A stretch of DNA of 5,775 nucleotides, taken from positions 1 to 5,775 of the forward strand of contig VSNJ01000220.1 in NCBI GenBank assembly GCA_009774235.1, in the 5' to 3' direction. The notes beneath the pieces are model-generated. The model was not told the origin of the DNA and made no database searches. It worked only from the letters and a program-made list of their open reading frames with translations. The translations under genes and the position numbers were made by a program. Each line of letters begins with the position of its first letter. The stretch's first letter is position 1. Origin of the DNA: Lachnospiraceae bacterium. Lineage in GTDB: Bacteria > Bacillota > Clostridia > Lachnospirales > Lachnospiraceae. Of the stretch, positions 1 through 5,716 are shown piece by piece.

Positions 1-29
1 ATATAAAATAGTAGTAAGATAATTAAAAA

Positions 30-70
30 AATACCCCATTTTACAGAATATATACTATCTGTAAAATGGG
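30..70 (-). terminator. Intrinsic terminator ending the feo transcription unit
   Basis: A perfect 13-bp inverted repeat (CCCATTTTACAGA at 35-47 and its complement at 58-70) encloses a 10-base loop. Read on the minus strand, the stem is followed after GTA by a run of T residues (25-32 region), the layout of a Rho-independent terminator. On the plus strand no T-run follows (ATGTCTGCGC), so it is oriented for minus-strand transcription. It begins 36 bases past the stop of the small Cys-rich gene, so it most likely closes the feoB transcript. Confidence 0.85.
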
Positions 71-106
71 ATGTCTGCGCAAAAATTAAAGTAAAAATTT
101 TATTTT

Positions 107-244
107 CTATTTACAGCTGCCTTTGCACTTACTACAGTCACAACCACATTGTAAAGATTTGCCATTCTTTTTATTTATAATCATACTGCGTATTGCAAGC
201 AGGATACATAAGGCAACTATTGCCCCTGTAACCAATGTTCCCAT
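107..244 (-). CDS. FeoB-associated Cys-rich membrane protein (45 aa)
   Basis: A 45-residue protein that is easy to miss because of its size. Residues 3-23 form one hydrophobic segment (GTLVTGAIVALCILLAIRSM), followed by a basic NKKNGK stretch. The tail is very rich in cysteine: CGCDCSKCKGSCK, with five Cys in 13 residues. This single-pass helix plus CxCxCxxCxxxC tail is the pattern of the FeoB-associated Cys-rich membrane protein family, which is typically encoded directly after feoB in Firmicutes. The start is supported by AAGGAG at 255-260, ten bases upstream. It sits 136 bases after the feoB stop and before a strong terminator, which fits co-transcription. The role is inferred: metal binding or support of FeoB at the membrane, perhaps analogous to FeoC. 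The biochemical function is not established from sequence. Confidence 0.88.
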   Translation of the reverse strand: MGTLVTGAIVALCILLAIRSMIINKKNGKSLQCGCDCSKCKGSCK

Positions 245-254
245 AAATAAATAT

Positions 255-260
255 CTCCTT
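255..260 (-). promoter_or_regulatory. Ribosome binding site of the small Cys-rich gene
   Basis: AAGGAG on the minus strand, 10 bases before the ATG at 244. It is the main evidence that the 45-codon frame is translated. Confidence 0.8.
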
Positions 261-380
261 TCATTAATCATGTTTAAAAACCACCATTATGCAAATACCT
301 GGCTTATATAAATCTGCAGATGTTTTTATATTGTTTATTCTTTTGAATTTGCACATTTTTTAAATTATACAAAGACTATA

Positions 381-2564
381 TTATTCTGCATTGGCAAGTT
401 TTGTTTTTAATACATTCTTCTCCTGGCCAGGCCTGAAAAGCAGGTAAACAAATACTATGATAAATAAAAATGCTATAACTGTCCATATTCCAAATCTCCC
501 GCCTGTAAATAAGCTTCCAATCTGGTATATACAAAGTGATACTATATATGCAAGCACTGTCTGGTAACCTATTGCTGTAAAAAACCAGCGTATATTATTC
601 ATTTCACGTTTAATTGCCCCCATTGCTGCAAAACAAGGTGCACACAAAAGGTTAAACACAAGGAATGAATATGCTGGCAGGGCGGCCATACTTGCACCAA
701 CTGCTGCCAGAAGGTCTGGTGTATCCTCTGCTGCTTCTGTACCAATTCCAAAAAGTATTCCAAAGGTAGTTACCACATTTTCTTTTGCAATAAGTCCTGT
801 AACAGCAGCAACTGCCATTTTCCAGTTACCCCACCCAAGCGGTGCAAATAATGGGGCTATAATTCCTCCTATTGCTGCAAGTATACTTTTATCAAGCTGT
901 TCTTCTTCAAGCATTCCAAACTTGCCATCTGCCCAGCCAAATCCTTGCAGGAACCAGAGGACTACTGCTGAAAGAAGGATAATTGTGCCTGCTTTTTTAA
1001 TAAATGACCAGCCTCTTTCCCACATACTTCTAAGTACATTGGTAACGGTCGGCATATGGTAAGCAGGAAGCTCCATAACAAATGGTGCGGGGTCTCCAGC
1101 AAAAATTTTTGTTTTCTTTAATATAATTCCTGAGCATACGATTGCTGCAATACCTGCAAGCCATGCGCTGTATGATACCCACCATGCATTATTAAATAAA
1201 GCACCTGCAATAAGGGCAATAATTGGAAGTTTCGCACCACAAGGTATAAATGTAGTAGTCATTATTGTAATTTTACGGTCCCTGTCACTTTCAATAGTCC
1301 TTGAAGCCATAATTCCAGGAACGCCACATCCACTGCCAATAAGCATAGGTATAAATGATTTGCCTGAAAGCCCGAACTTACGGAAAACACGGTCCATTAT
1401 AAATGCAACCCTTGCCATATATCCACATGATTCCAGGAATGCAAGGAATATAAATAATATAAGCATCTGTGGCACAAATCCAAGCACTGCACCTACTCCG
1501 CCAATAATTCCATCTACAACAAGCCCTGAAAGCCATTCTGCACATCCTATAAATTCAAGAAGCCCGCTTACAACACCAGGTATCCCAGGAATATGTAAAG
1601 ACTCAATTCCAAGGAAGTTCCAGCCATCACCAAATACCCCGTCATTAGCCCAGTCTGTAGCCCATGTACCAACAGTAGTAACAGATACATAATATACTAC
1701 AAACATTACTGCCGCAAAAATTGGAAGTGCAAATATCCTGTTAGTAACAATCCTGTCAATTTTATCTGAAACTGATAAACTGCCTTTATTTAATTTTGTA
1801 CGGCATTCTTCAATAATTGATGAAATATATACATATCTTTCATTGGTAATAATACTTTCTGTATCATCATCAAATTTCTCTTCCAGTATATTAATTTCTT
1901 CTGTTATATCAGGAAGGTTATCTGCCTGTTCTATAATTTTACTATCCTTTTCAAGCAGCTTTATTGCAAAATACCTTTTCTGTCTTTCTGGTATTTTGCC
2001 ATTTAATTTCTCCATAACTCCTTGTATTATTTCTTCACAATTATTAGAAAACTTGTGTCCAGCTGGTATACTGCCTCTTCCTGCCAAAGCTATTGCCTTC
2101 TCTGCTGCTTCCATAATTCCTGTCCCTTTAAGTGCTGAAATGGCAACTGCTTCACAACCAAACTTTTCCCCAAGTTTGCTAATATGTATTTTATCACCTG
2201 ATTTTTCAAGCAGGTCTGTCATATTTACAGCTATTACAACTGGTATACCTAGCTCAAGTATCTGTGTTGACAAATACAGATTTCTTTCAATATTTGTACC
2301 ATCTACAACATTAATAATAACATCTGGGGTTTCACTTGTTAAATAATTTCTCGTTACTACTTCCTCAAGTGTATAAGGTGACAGTGAATAAATCCCTGGC
2401 AGGTCTACAATAGTTATATCTTTATGTCCTTTTAACTTTCCCTCTTTCCTCTCAACAGTAACACCTGGCCAGTTTCCAACAAACTGGTTTGAACCTGTAA
2501 GTGCATTAAATAATGTTGTCTTACCACAATTTGGATTTCCTGCTAATGCAATCTTAACTGGCAT
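381..2564 (-). CDS. feoB: Ferrous iron transport protein B, Fe(II) permease with GTPase domain
   Basis: FeoB of 727 residues, close to the usual full length. It imports Fe(II) across the cytoplasmic membrane. The N-terminal G domain is complete: G1 GNPNCGKT (9-16), G2 Thr36 in PGVTVE, G3 DLPG (54-57), G4 NMTD (114-117) and G5 SAL (143-145). A helical spacer (about 170-265) follows. The membrane part starts near residue 277 with many hydrophobic helices. It carries the characteristic gate motifs: ESCGYMARVAFIMDR (378-392), GSGCGVPG (410-417) and PCGAKLP (441-447). Cys380, Cys413 and Cys442 lie in these core motifs and are candidates for metal passage. The start is fixed by AGGAGG at 2573-2578, eight bases upstream. 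It lies downstream of two feoA genes but behind a 251-base gap containing an operator-like palindrome, so it may have its own promoter as well as or instead of read-through. No frameshift or missing motif is seen. Confidence 0.98.
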   Translation of the reverse strand: MPVKIALAGNPNCGKTTLFNALTGSNQFVGNWPGVTVERKEGKLKGHKDITIVDLPGIYSLSPYTLEEVVTRNYLTSETPDVIINVVDGTNIERNLYLSTQILELGIPVVIAVNMTDLLEKSGDKIHISKLGEKFGCEAVAISALKGTGIMEAAEKAIALAGRGSIPAGHKFSNNCEEIIQGVMEKLNGKIPERQKRYFAIKLLEKDSKIIEQADNLPDITEEINILEEKFDDDTESIITNERYVYISSIIEECRTKLNKGSLSVSDKIDRIVTNRIFALPIFAAVMFVVYYVSVTTVGTWATDWANDGVFGDGWNFLGIESLHIPGIPGVVSGLLEFIGCAEWLSGLVVDGIIGGVGAVLGFVPQMLILFIFLAFLESCGYMARVAFIMDRVFRKFGLSGKSFIPMLIGSGCGVPGIMASRTIESDRDRKITIMTTTFIPCGAKLPIIALIAGALFNNAWWVSYSAWLAGIAAIVCSGIILKKTKIFAGDPAPFVMELPAYHMPTVTNVLRSMWERGWSFIKKAGTIILLSAVVLWFLQGFGWADGKFGMLEEEQLDKSILAAIGGIIAPLFAPLGWGNWKMAVAAVTGLIAKENVVTTFGILFGIGTEAAEDTPDLLAAVGASMAALPAYSFLVFNLLCAPCFAAMGAIKREMNNIRWFFTAIGYQTVLAYIVSLCIYQIGSLFTGGRFGIWTVIAFLFIIVFVYLLFRPGQEKNVLKTKLANAE

Positions 2565-2572
2565 ATCTAATG

Positions 2573-2578
2573 CCTCCT
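2573..2578 (-). promoter_or_regulatory. Ribosome binding site of feoB
   Basis: Perfect AGGAGG on the minus strand, eight bases before the feoB ATG. It fixes the start used here. Confidence 0.85.
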
Positions 2579-2590
2579 ATCTTTTATAAA

Positions 2591-2704
2591 TTTATTTCTG
2601 CAAATGCAAAGCCAAAATGTACAAGGTGGCTTGCATTATATGGACACATCCATAGAAACCAGATTTCCCACTATTTAGAACAGACTTGCTAAAATTAAGA
2701 AGCC
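2591..2704 (+). repeat. Diverged intergenic repeat, copy A (inverted relative to copy B)
   Basis: Read on plus, this stretch matches the minus strand of 3439-3542. The first 14 bases (TTTATTTCTGCAAA) are identical. After a 6-base insertion, GCCAAAATGT matches GGCAAAATGT. A middle of 39 versus 40 bases does not align. Then a block starting CAGATxTCC and ending CTAAAAxTAAGxAAGCC aligns over about 40 columns with roughly four-fifths identity. It has internal hairpins: a 10-bp stem with one bulge (2604-2614 with 2627-2636) and TATGGA/TCCATA (2639-2654). Most of it lies in the untranslated stretch ahead of feoB, so on the minus strand it would be in the feoB leader. I do not recognise the family. 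The alignment is by eye. Confidence 0.6.
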
Positions 2705-2775
2705 ATATCATATTGCTTATAGTGTGTTGTTCTGCTTAGTTGCATAAAACGTTATATAGCTATATCTTATTAATA

Positions 2776-2792
2776 TTAGTATATACTAACTA
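2776..2792. promoter_or_regulatory. Operator-like palindrome upstream of feoB
   Basis: TTAGTATATACTAA at 2776-2789 is a perfect 14-bp palindrome, flanked by TTATTA and CTAATAA, which extend the dyad imperfectly. Read on plus through CTA (to 2792), it matches the site overlapping the feoA promoter at 15 of 17 positions (TTAGnnTATACTAACTA). This suggests one metal-responsive repressor of the DtxR/IdeR/MntR type controls both. No convincing -35/-10 pair accompanies it; TTGCTT (2795-2800) with TAATAT 16 bases on is weak. It lies about 210 bases ahead of the feoB start. It is not terminator-like on minus, since the T-run precedes the dyad instead of following it. Confidence 0.55.
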
Positions 2793-2815
2793 ATAAGCAA
2801 AAAAATATATATTAT

Positions 2816-3037
2816 CTACTCAACCTCTATCATTTCTGCATCTGCTTTACGGAGTGACAATTCATATCCCCGGACTGTCACTTCTACAGGGTCTCCCAGA
2901 GGTGCAACTTTCCTTACATAAATATCTACACCTTTTGTAATACCCATATCCATAATCCTTCTCTTTACAGGACCTTTCCCATCCAGCTTAATAACCTTAA
3001 CAGTATTTCCACTTTCTATTTCCTTTAAAGTCCTCAT
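2816..3037 (-). CDS. feoA: FeoA-family protein, second copy (73 aa)
   Basis: A 73-residue FeoA, a small cytosolic SH3-like beta-barrel protein that works with FeoB in Fe(II) uptake. Family hallmarks are visible: the opening TLKEIESGNTVKVIKLDG, the central VKRRIMDMGITKGVDIYV (about 24-41), then APLGDPVEVTVRGYELSLRKADAEMIEV (about 45-72). The R-x-MDMGI-x-KG core and the GDPVEV-x-VRGYELSLRK end are typical of the classical, more conserved FeoA form. The start is set by GGAGGT at 3047-3052, nine bases upstream. It begins 38 bases after the other feoA, so the two are surely co-transcribed. The exact molecular role of FeoA (FeoB GTPase modulation or complex assembly) is not decided by sequence. Confidence 0.95.
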   Translation of the reverse strand: MRTLKEIESGNTVKVIKLDGKGPVKRRIMDMGITKGVDIYVRKVAPLGDPVEVTVRGYELSLRKADAEMIEVE

Positions 3038-3046
3038 TTTACCAAG

Positions 3047-3052
3047 ACCTCC
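3047..3052 (-). promoter_or_regulatory. Ribosome binding site of the second feoA
   Basis: GGAGGT on the minus strand, nine bases before the ATG at 3037. It lies in the 38-base gap between the two feoA genes. Confidence 0.8.
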
Positions 3053-3075
3053 ATTCTATACCAGTATTTTCCATG

Positions 3076-3285
3076 TTATACCATAATCCTGCCTGCCAGG
3101 TCTTTACTAATAGCAACTCTTGAGTTCTTTATGCTGATAATTATATTGCCTCCAGATTTAGATATAACCCTGACAATCCCTCCTATAGTAAAACCAAGTT
3201 TTTCAAGAAATTTCCTGGTTTCCTCTTTTCCACCAATACGTTTTATTTCATACTGTCCACCAGCATCTACAAAAGTAAGCGGCAT
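3076..3285 (-). CDS. feoA: FeoA-family protein, first copy (69 aa, divergent)
   Basis: A 69-residue protein with the FeoA SH3-like layout: an N-terminal strand (MPLTFVDAGGQYEIKRIGG), a helix and turn (ETRKFLEKLGFTIGGIVRVISKSGG, about 22-46), then paired strands IIISIKNSRVAISKDLAGRIMV. Compared with its neighbour it replaces R-x-MDMGI-x-KG with KFLEKLGFTIGG and lacks the GDPVEV element, so it belongs to a more divergent FeoA branch and is not a recent duplicate. It is the first gene after a strong promoter, with AAGGAGG at 3295-3301, nine bases ahead of the ATG. Its place at the head of a feoA-feoA-feoB cluster implies a role in iron uptake; whether it is redundant with the second FeoA or forms a heteromeric pair with it is unknown. 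Confidence 0.9.
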   Translation of the reverse strand: MPLTFVDAGGQYEIKRIGGKEETRKFLEKLGFTIGGIVRVISKSGGNIIISIKNSRVAISKDLAGRIMV

Positions 3286-3294
3286 AATATAATC

Positions 3295-3301
3295 CCTCCT
3301 T
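3295..3301 (-). promoter_or_regulatory. Ribosome binding site of the first feoA
   Basis: AAGGAGG on the minus strand, nine bases before the ATG at 3285. The predicted 5' leader is only about 35 bases. Confidence 0.8.
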
Positions 3302-3321
3302 GGTATTTATTTTTTATTATG

Positions 3322-3338
3322 TAGTTAGTATAACCTAA
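3322..3338 (-). promoter_or_regulatory. DtxR/IdeR-like operator overlapping the feoA -10 box
   Basis: The minus strand reads TTAGGTTATACTAACTA. Against the known DtxR/IdeR consensus TTAGGTTAGCCTAACCTAA, the first 15 positions match at 13. The dyads GTTA-TAC-TAAC and GTTAG-N6-CTAAC are visible. The site covers the whole -10 hexamer, so a bound repressor would block transcription, as expected for iron-replete repression of Fe(II) uptake. A related palindrome precedes feoB. The regulator itself is not in this window. Confidence 0.65.
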
Positions 3339-3355
3339 CATATATTAGATGTCAA
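3327..3355 (-). promoter_or_regulatory. Sigma-A promoter of the feoA pair
   Basis: A perfect -35 box TTGACA (3350-3355), a 17-base spacer and the -10 box TATACT (3327-3332) on the minus strand. Transcription should start near 3320. This is the clearest promoter in the window and is overlapped by the operator at 3322-3338. Confidence 0.85.
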
Positions 3356-3438
3356 TAATAACTTTTGATTTTAATTAAAAATAATTTTAACCTCATTAAT
3401 TAAGCAGTTAAAAAACTTATTTCTATAGGGGTGGTCCA

Positions 3439-3542
3439 GGCTTGCTTACTTTTAGAAAGCCTTCTCAGTGGACATCTGCCTATATATCTGGATTATACAA
3501 GTAAAATTACTTACATCCACATTTTGCCTTTGCAGAAATAAA
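3439..3542 (-). repeat. Diverged intergenic repeat, copy B (inverted relative to copy A)
   Basis: The minus strand of this stretch aligns with the plus strand of 2591-2704 at both ends (see that entry), so the two copies face each other around the two feoA genes. It is foldable. On plus, AGGCTT/AAGCCT (3438-3443 with 3456-3461) forms a stem inside GTCCA/TGGAC. The middle carries AAGTAA/TTACTT nested in GGAT/ATCC (3490-3518). The hexanucleotide-scale sequence TTATTTCT also occurs as AGAAATAA at its other side (about 3419-3426 and 3534-3541), a possible short terminal inverted repeat. One end abuts the terminator of the upstream gene. Family unknown. Confidence 0.6.
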
Positions 3543-3588
3543 GCTGCCACACAGCAAGTTATATAACCATGCTATATGCAGCAGCTTT
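3540..3588 (-). terminator. Long hairpin terminator after the hydrogenase/chemoreceptor gene
   Basis: AAAGCTGC and GCAGCTTT pair over 8 bp (3581-3588 with 3540-3547). On the minus-strand transcript the stem continues through U-G, G-U and C-G pairs, and an inner hairpin ATAGCA/TGCTGT encloses the palindrome GTTATATAAC. The minus strand then reads TTTATTTC, a modest T-tract. The G-U pairs form only in the minus-strand transcript, favouring that orientation, but TTTTATAAT on the plus side would allow bidirectional action. It begins 18 bases after the stop codon. Confidence 0.7.
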
Positions 3589-3606
3589 TATAATAATCTA
3601 AAATAT

Positions 3607-5571
3607 TTATTCAAATCTCTTGTTCTCATCTACAAGGGCAACAAGCCTGTTTTTAACATCATCCGCAGTAGCAAGGATTATATCTGCTGAAGCAGCTATC
3701 TCCTCTGTAGAAGCGGCAAGACTGTCAACTCTTTCATTAATATCTGTTACTACATTCATAAGACTTGTACTGTCTTCTATTATTCTTGAAACATGATGTA
3801 TAATCCTCTCCTGGCTCTCATTGCTTCTCGATGCAGTTTCACGTGAACTTGTTGCAAGATGGTTAATCTCATCTGCAACAACTGCAAATCCCCTTCCAGC
3901 TTCACCAGCCCTTGCAGCTTCAATACTTGCATTAAGTGCAAGCAGGTTTGTCTGTGAAGCAATAGAAACTACTTCTTCATTATTAGCAGTAAGCTCTGAT
4001 ACCATAATATCAATTTCATGCATTGCCTTATTCAGGTTTTGGCAGAAACTTGTAATGTCATGCATATGTTTTGCAATCTCAGTGCTTTCATCTGCATTGC
4101 TTGTATTTCCTTCTGCCATATGGTCTACTGCTTCATGCAATGCCTCAAAGTTATTATTAATATCATTTACCGTTTCCATGACATTCTCGCCCTGATGCTT
4201 AATTATCTCCTTCTCTTCCTGGTTTTCCCTGGCAAGCTGCATAGCATTTTCTCTCTGTTCCTCAACCTGGCTCTTAATATAATAAATACAATTCTCTTTT
4301 CTGTTAAAACCATTATGTATTGCTGTAACCATGCTTTCACAGCTGTCATAACCACAACATGAACAGTTTATATTCTGTTCTTCATATGTATTTTTATTCA
4401 TGCTGTGGAAAATTTCAATTTTCTCATGTTCTGAAGGGATTTCATTCTTGCATGTAATTGACAAATCATTGTATGTCCTAAGATAATCTTCAAGTTTCAG
4501 GTTGCGGAACTGGTGGTTAAACTTCTTTAAACGCTGCTTTGGTGAAAGATTTTTAGACCAGGCACTAGATAAACTGCTTTTCTTGACATTTTCTTTAATT
4601 TTAAGTACATTATATAATGCATCATCTGTTTCAGATATCCCAGGTTCTGTAGCAGTACCACAAAGACATCCTTCTGAACAGTTTAGTGCATCTATAAAAA
4701 GATATGGAGTACTTCCTTTTGCTATTCTGTCTTTATTCTTCCATAAGAAATCATATAAATGTTTTTCACCTTCAATCTGCCTGACAAATACACTTTCACC
4801 CAGGAACCAGTATACATTTTCCTTAAGTCCGCCAGGAGCAGGATAAAGCGAACCAAGACCATATTCAATCTCATCTGAACACAATTCACCATATATATTA
4901 TTCTTCCTTACATATTTCATAAGGTGGTCAAATGTTACATTATATTGTATATACCCTTTATTAGCTGGTTCTTCCATTTCAAGCTTTTTAGCTATACAGG
5001 GGCTTATAAATGCAAGCTTGTCTGTAATTCCCATAACCTTTTTTGCATAAATTGCGGCGCACATCATTGGGCTTTGTACTGGAAAAAGCTTCGGCAGAAG
5101 CTCAGGTATATAACGCTCAATATATCCTACAACTGCAGGACAAGGCTGTGAAATGCCTCCTTTAAAATTATTTTTCTGTATATAGTTTAAATATCCCCAT
5201 GTTGTAATATCCGCCCCAAAAGAAACACTTATAATCCTGTTTATGCCAGCTTTCTTTAAACCTCCAAGAACTTTTTCGTACTCATTTGGATAATTTGCCT
5301 TAAACGCAGGTGCAAGCAGAAGCGATATCCTCTCTCCTTTCTTTAATGCAGCAAAAAATTCTTCTGTGTCATCTATGTATTCCCTTGCACTATGTTCGCA
5401 TACATCAAAACATGCCCCACATGATACACACATATCACCGTTAACATCTATCCTGTTCTTTCCGTCCTCAAGTCCAGATGCTACACAGGCTCCTGCACAG
5501 CTGCATACACTTATACATTTATTACATCCTATACAATTATCATTTGTAACTACTAATCCATTATTAAGCAT
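3607..5571 (-). CDS. [FeFe]-hydrogenase-like sensor fused to a chemoreceptor signalling domain (654 aa)
   Basis: A soluble multidomain protein with no membrane segment. Residues 13-58 hold a 2[4Fe-4S] ferredoxin domain (C13, C16, C19, C23; C48, C51, C54, C58). Residues about 80-330 are an FeFe-hydrogenase H-cluster domain keeping all four cluster cysteines: C144 in QPCP, C192 in SPCIAKKLE (with K195 and E198), C298 and C302 in NCSEGC. Residues 403-428 form a CxxCx4Cx16C iron-sulfur domain. A coiled coil (about 434-530) leads into the chemoreceptor tip (about 533-569: EVVSIASQTNLLALNAS, EAARAGEAGRGFAVVADE) and a return helix to 654. The proton-relay Cys of metabolic hydrogenases (TSCCP) is Pro here, pointing to sensing rather than bulk turnover. 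I infer H2 or redox signalling to CheA/CheW. The start is Met at 5571, with GGAGGT nine bases upstream; the longer 673-residue frame from 5628 has no such site. It is a separate unit from feo. Confidence 0.92.
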   Translation of the reverse strand: MLNNGLVVTNDNCIGCNKCISVCSCAGACVASGLEDGKNRIDVNGDMCVSCGACFDVCEHSAREYIDDTEEFFAALKKGERISLLLAPAFKANYPNEYEKVLGGLKKAGINRIISVSFGADITTWGYLNYIQKNNFKGGISQPCPAVVGYIERYIPELLPKLFPVQSPMMCAAIYAKKVMGITDKLAFISPCIAKKLEMEEPANKGYIQYNVTFDHLMKYVRKNNIYGELCSDEIEYGLGSLYPAPGGLKENVYWFLGESVFVRQIEGEKHLYDFLWKNKDRIAKGSTPYLFIDALNCSEGCLCGTATEPGISETDDALYNVLKIKENVKKSSLSSAWSKNLSPKQRLKKFNHQFRNLKLEDYLRTYNDLSITCKNEIPSEHEKIEIFHSMNKNTYEEQNINCSCCGYDSCESMVTAIHNGFNRKENCIYYIKSQVEEQRENAMQLARENQEEKEIIKHQGENVMETVNDINNNFEALHEAVDHMAEGNTSNADESTEIAKHMHDITSFCQNLNKAMHEIDIMVSELTANNEEVVSIASQTNLLALNASIEAARAGEAGRGFAVVADEINHLATSSRETASRSNESQERIIHHVSRIIEDSTSLMNVVTDINERVDSLAASTEEIAASADIILATADDVKNRLVALVDENKRFE

Positions 5572-5580
5572 TGATGCCCA

Positions 5581-5586
5581 ACCTCC
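5581..5586 (-). promoter_or_regulatory. Ribosome binding site deciding the sensor gene start
   Basis: GGAGGT on the minus strand, nine bases ahead of the ATG at 5571. It lies inside the longer reading frame from 5628 and so argues that the 19 extra codons are untranslated leader. Confidence 0.8.
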
Positions 5587-5656
5587 AAATTGTATTCTTA
5601 ATTTATGTTTTTTACTTACAAAATACAATAATACCCTGTATTACACTTTTACATTT

Positions 5657-5685
5657 CTAACAGTATACCATAAATCCTATATAAT
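5657..5685 (+). promoter_or_regulatory. Possible divergent promoter at the right edge
   Basis: On plus, CTAACA (5657-5662; 4 of 6 to TTGACA) lies 17 bases before a perfect TATAAT (5680-5685). It overlaps the minus-strand promoter almost completely. In such AT-rich DNA a chance TATAAT is common, so support comes mainly from the possible gene at 5717. Confidence 0.35.
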
Positions 5686-5690
5686 TTCCA
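5662..5690 (-). promoter_or_regulatory. Promoter of the hydrogenase/chemoreceptor gene
   Basis: The minus strand shows TGGAAA (5685-5690; 4 of 6 to consensus), a 17-base spacer and TATACT (5662-5667) preceded by TGG, an extended -10 feature. Transcription would start near 5655, giving a leader of about 84 bases before the ATG at 5571. A start at 5655 leaves room for the longer ATG at 5628, so the choice of start rests on the ribosome binding site. Confidence 0.65.
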
Positions 5691-5716
5691 CTAAAAAGTT
5701 CACGGCTGTATACCAC

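Larger units (their letters stand above)
3286..3606. other. 321-base intergenic region between the sensor gene and feoA
   Basis: No credible gene is present on either strand. From the right it holds the terminator hairpin of the sensor gene (3540-3588), the repeat copy B (3439-3542), an AT-rich stretch (about 3356-3420) in which I see nothing specific, and then the promoter, operator and ribosome binding site of the first feoA. Confidence 0.8.

Noticed and set aside
123..311. 62-codon plus-strand open frame
   Set aside because: It runs antisense through the small Cys-rich gene, which has a clear ribosome binding site and family pattern. The plus frame has neither.
264..356. 30-residue minus-strand frame (MCKFKRINN...) between feoB and the small Cys-rich gene
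   Set aside because: There is no ribosome binding site before its ATG and no recognisable motif; the length is expected by chance.
1360..2346. Two plus-strand open frames of 110 and 167 codons inside feoB
   Set aside because: Both are antisense shadows of feoB, with low-complexity Ser/Pro/Ile composition and no promoter or ribosome binding site.
2770..2797. Palindrome after the second feoA as a terminator
   Set aside because: On the minus strand the T-run lies before the stem, not after it, and the stem is almost all A-T. The match to the feoA operator explains it better.
3780..5151. Open frames on both strands within the hydrogenase/chemoreceptor gene (60 to 124 codons)
   Set aside because: The gene in the main frame has complete domain motifs throughout. 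The others lack start signals and resemble no family.
5572..5628. Longer start of the sensor gene at 5628, adding 19 residues
   Set aside because: No ribosome binding site precedes 5628, while GGAGGT stands at proper distance from the ATG at 5571, and the ferredoxin domain begins soon after the latter.
5658..5670. Possible third operator at the sensor promoter (GGTATACTGTTAG)
   Set aside because: It shares only TATACT with the feo sites, which the -10 box itself explains, and it has no dyad.
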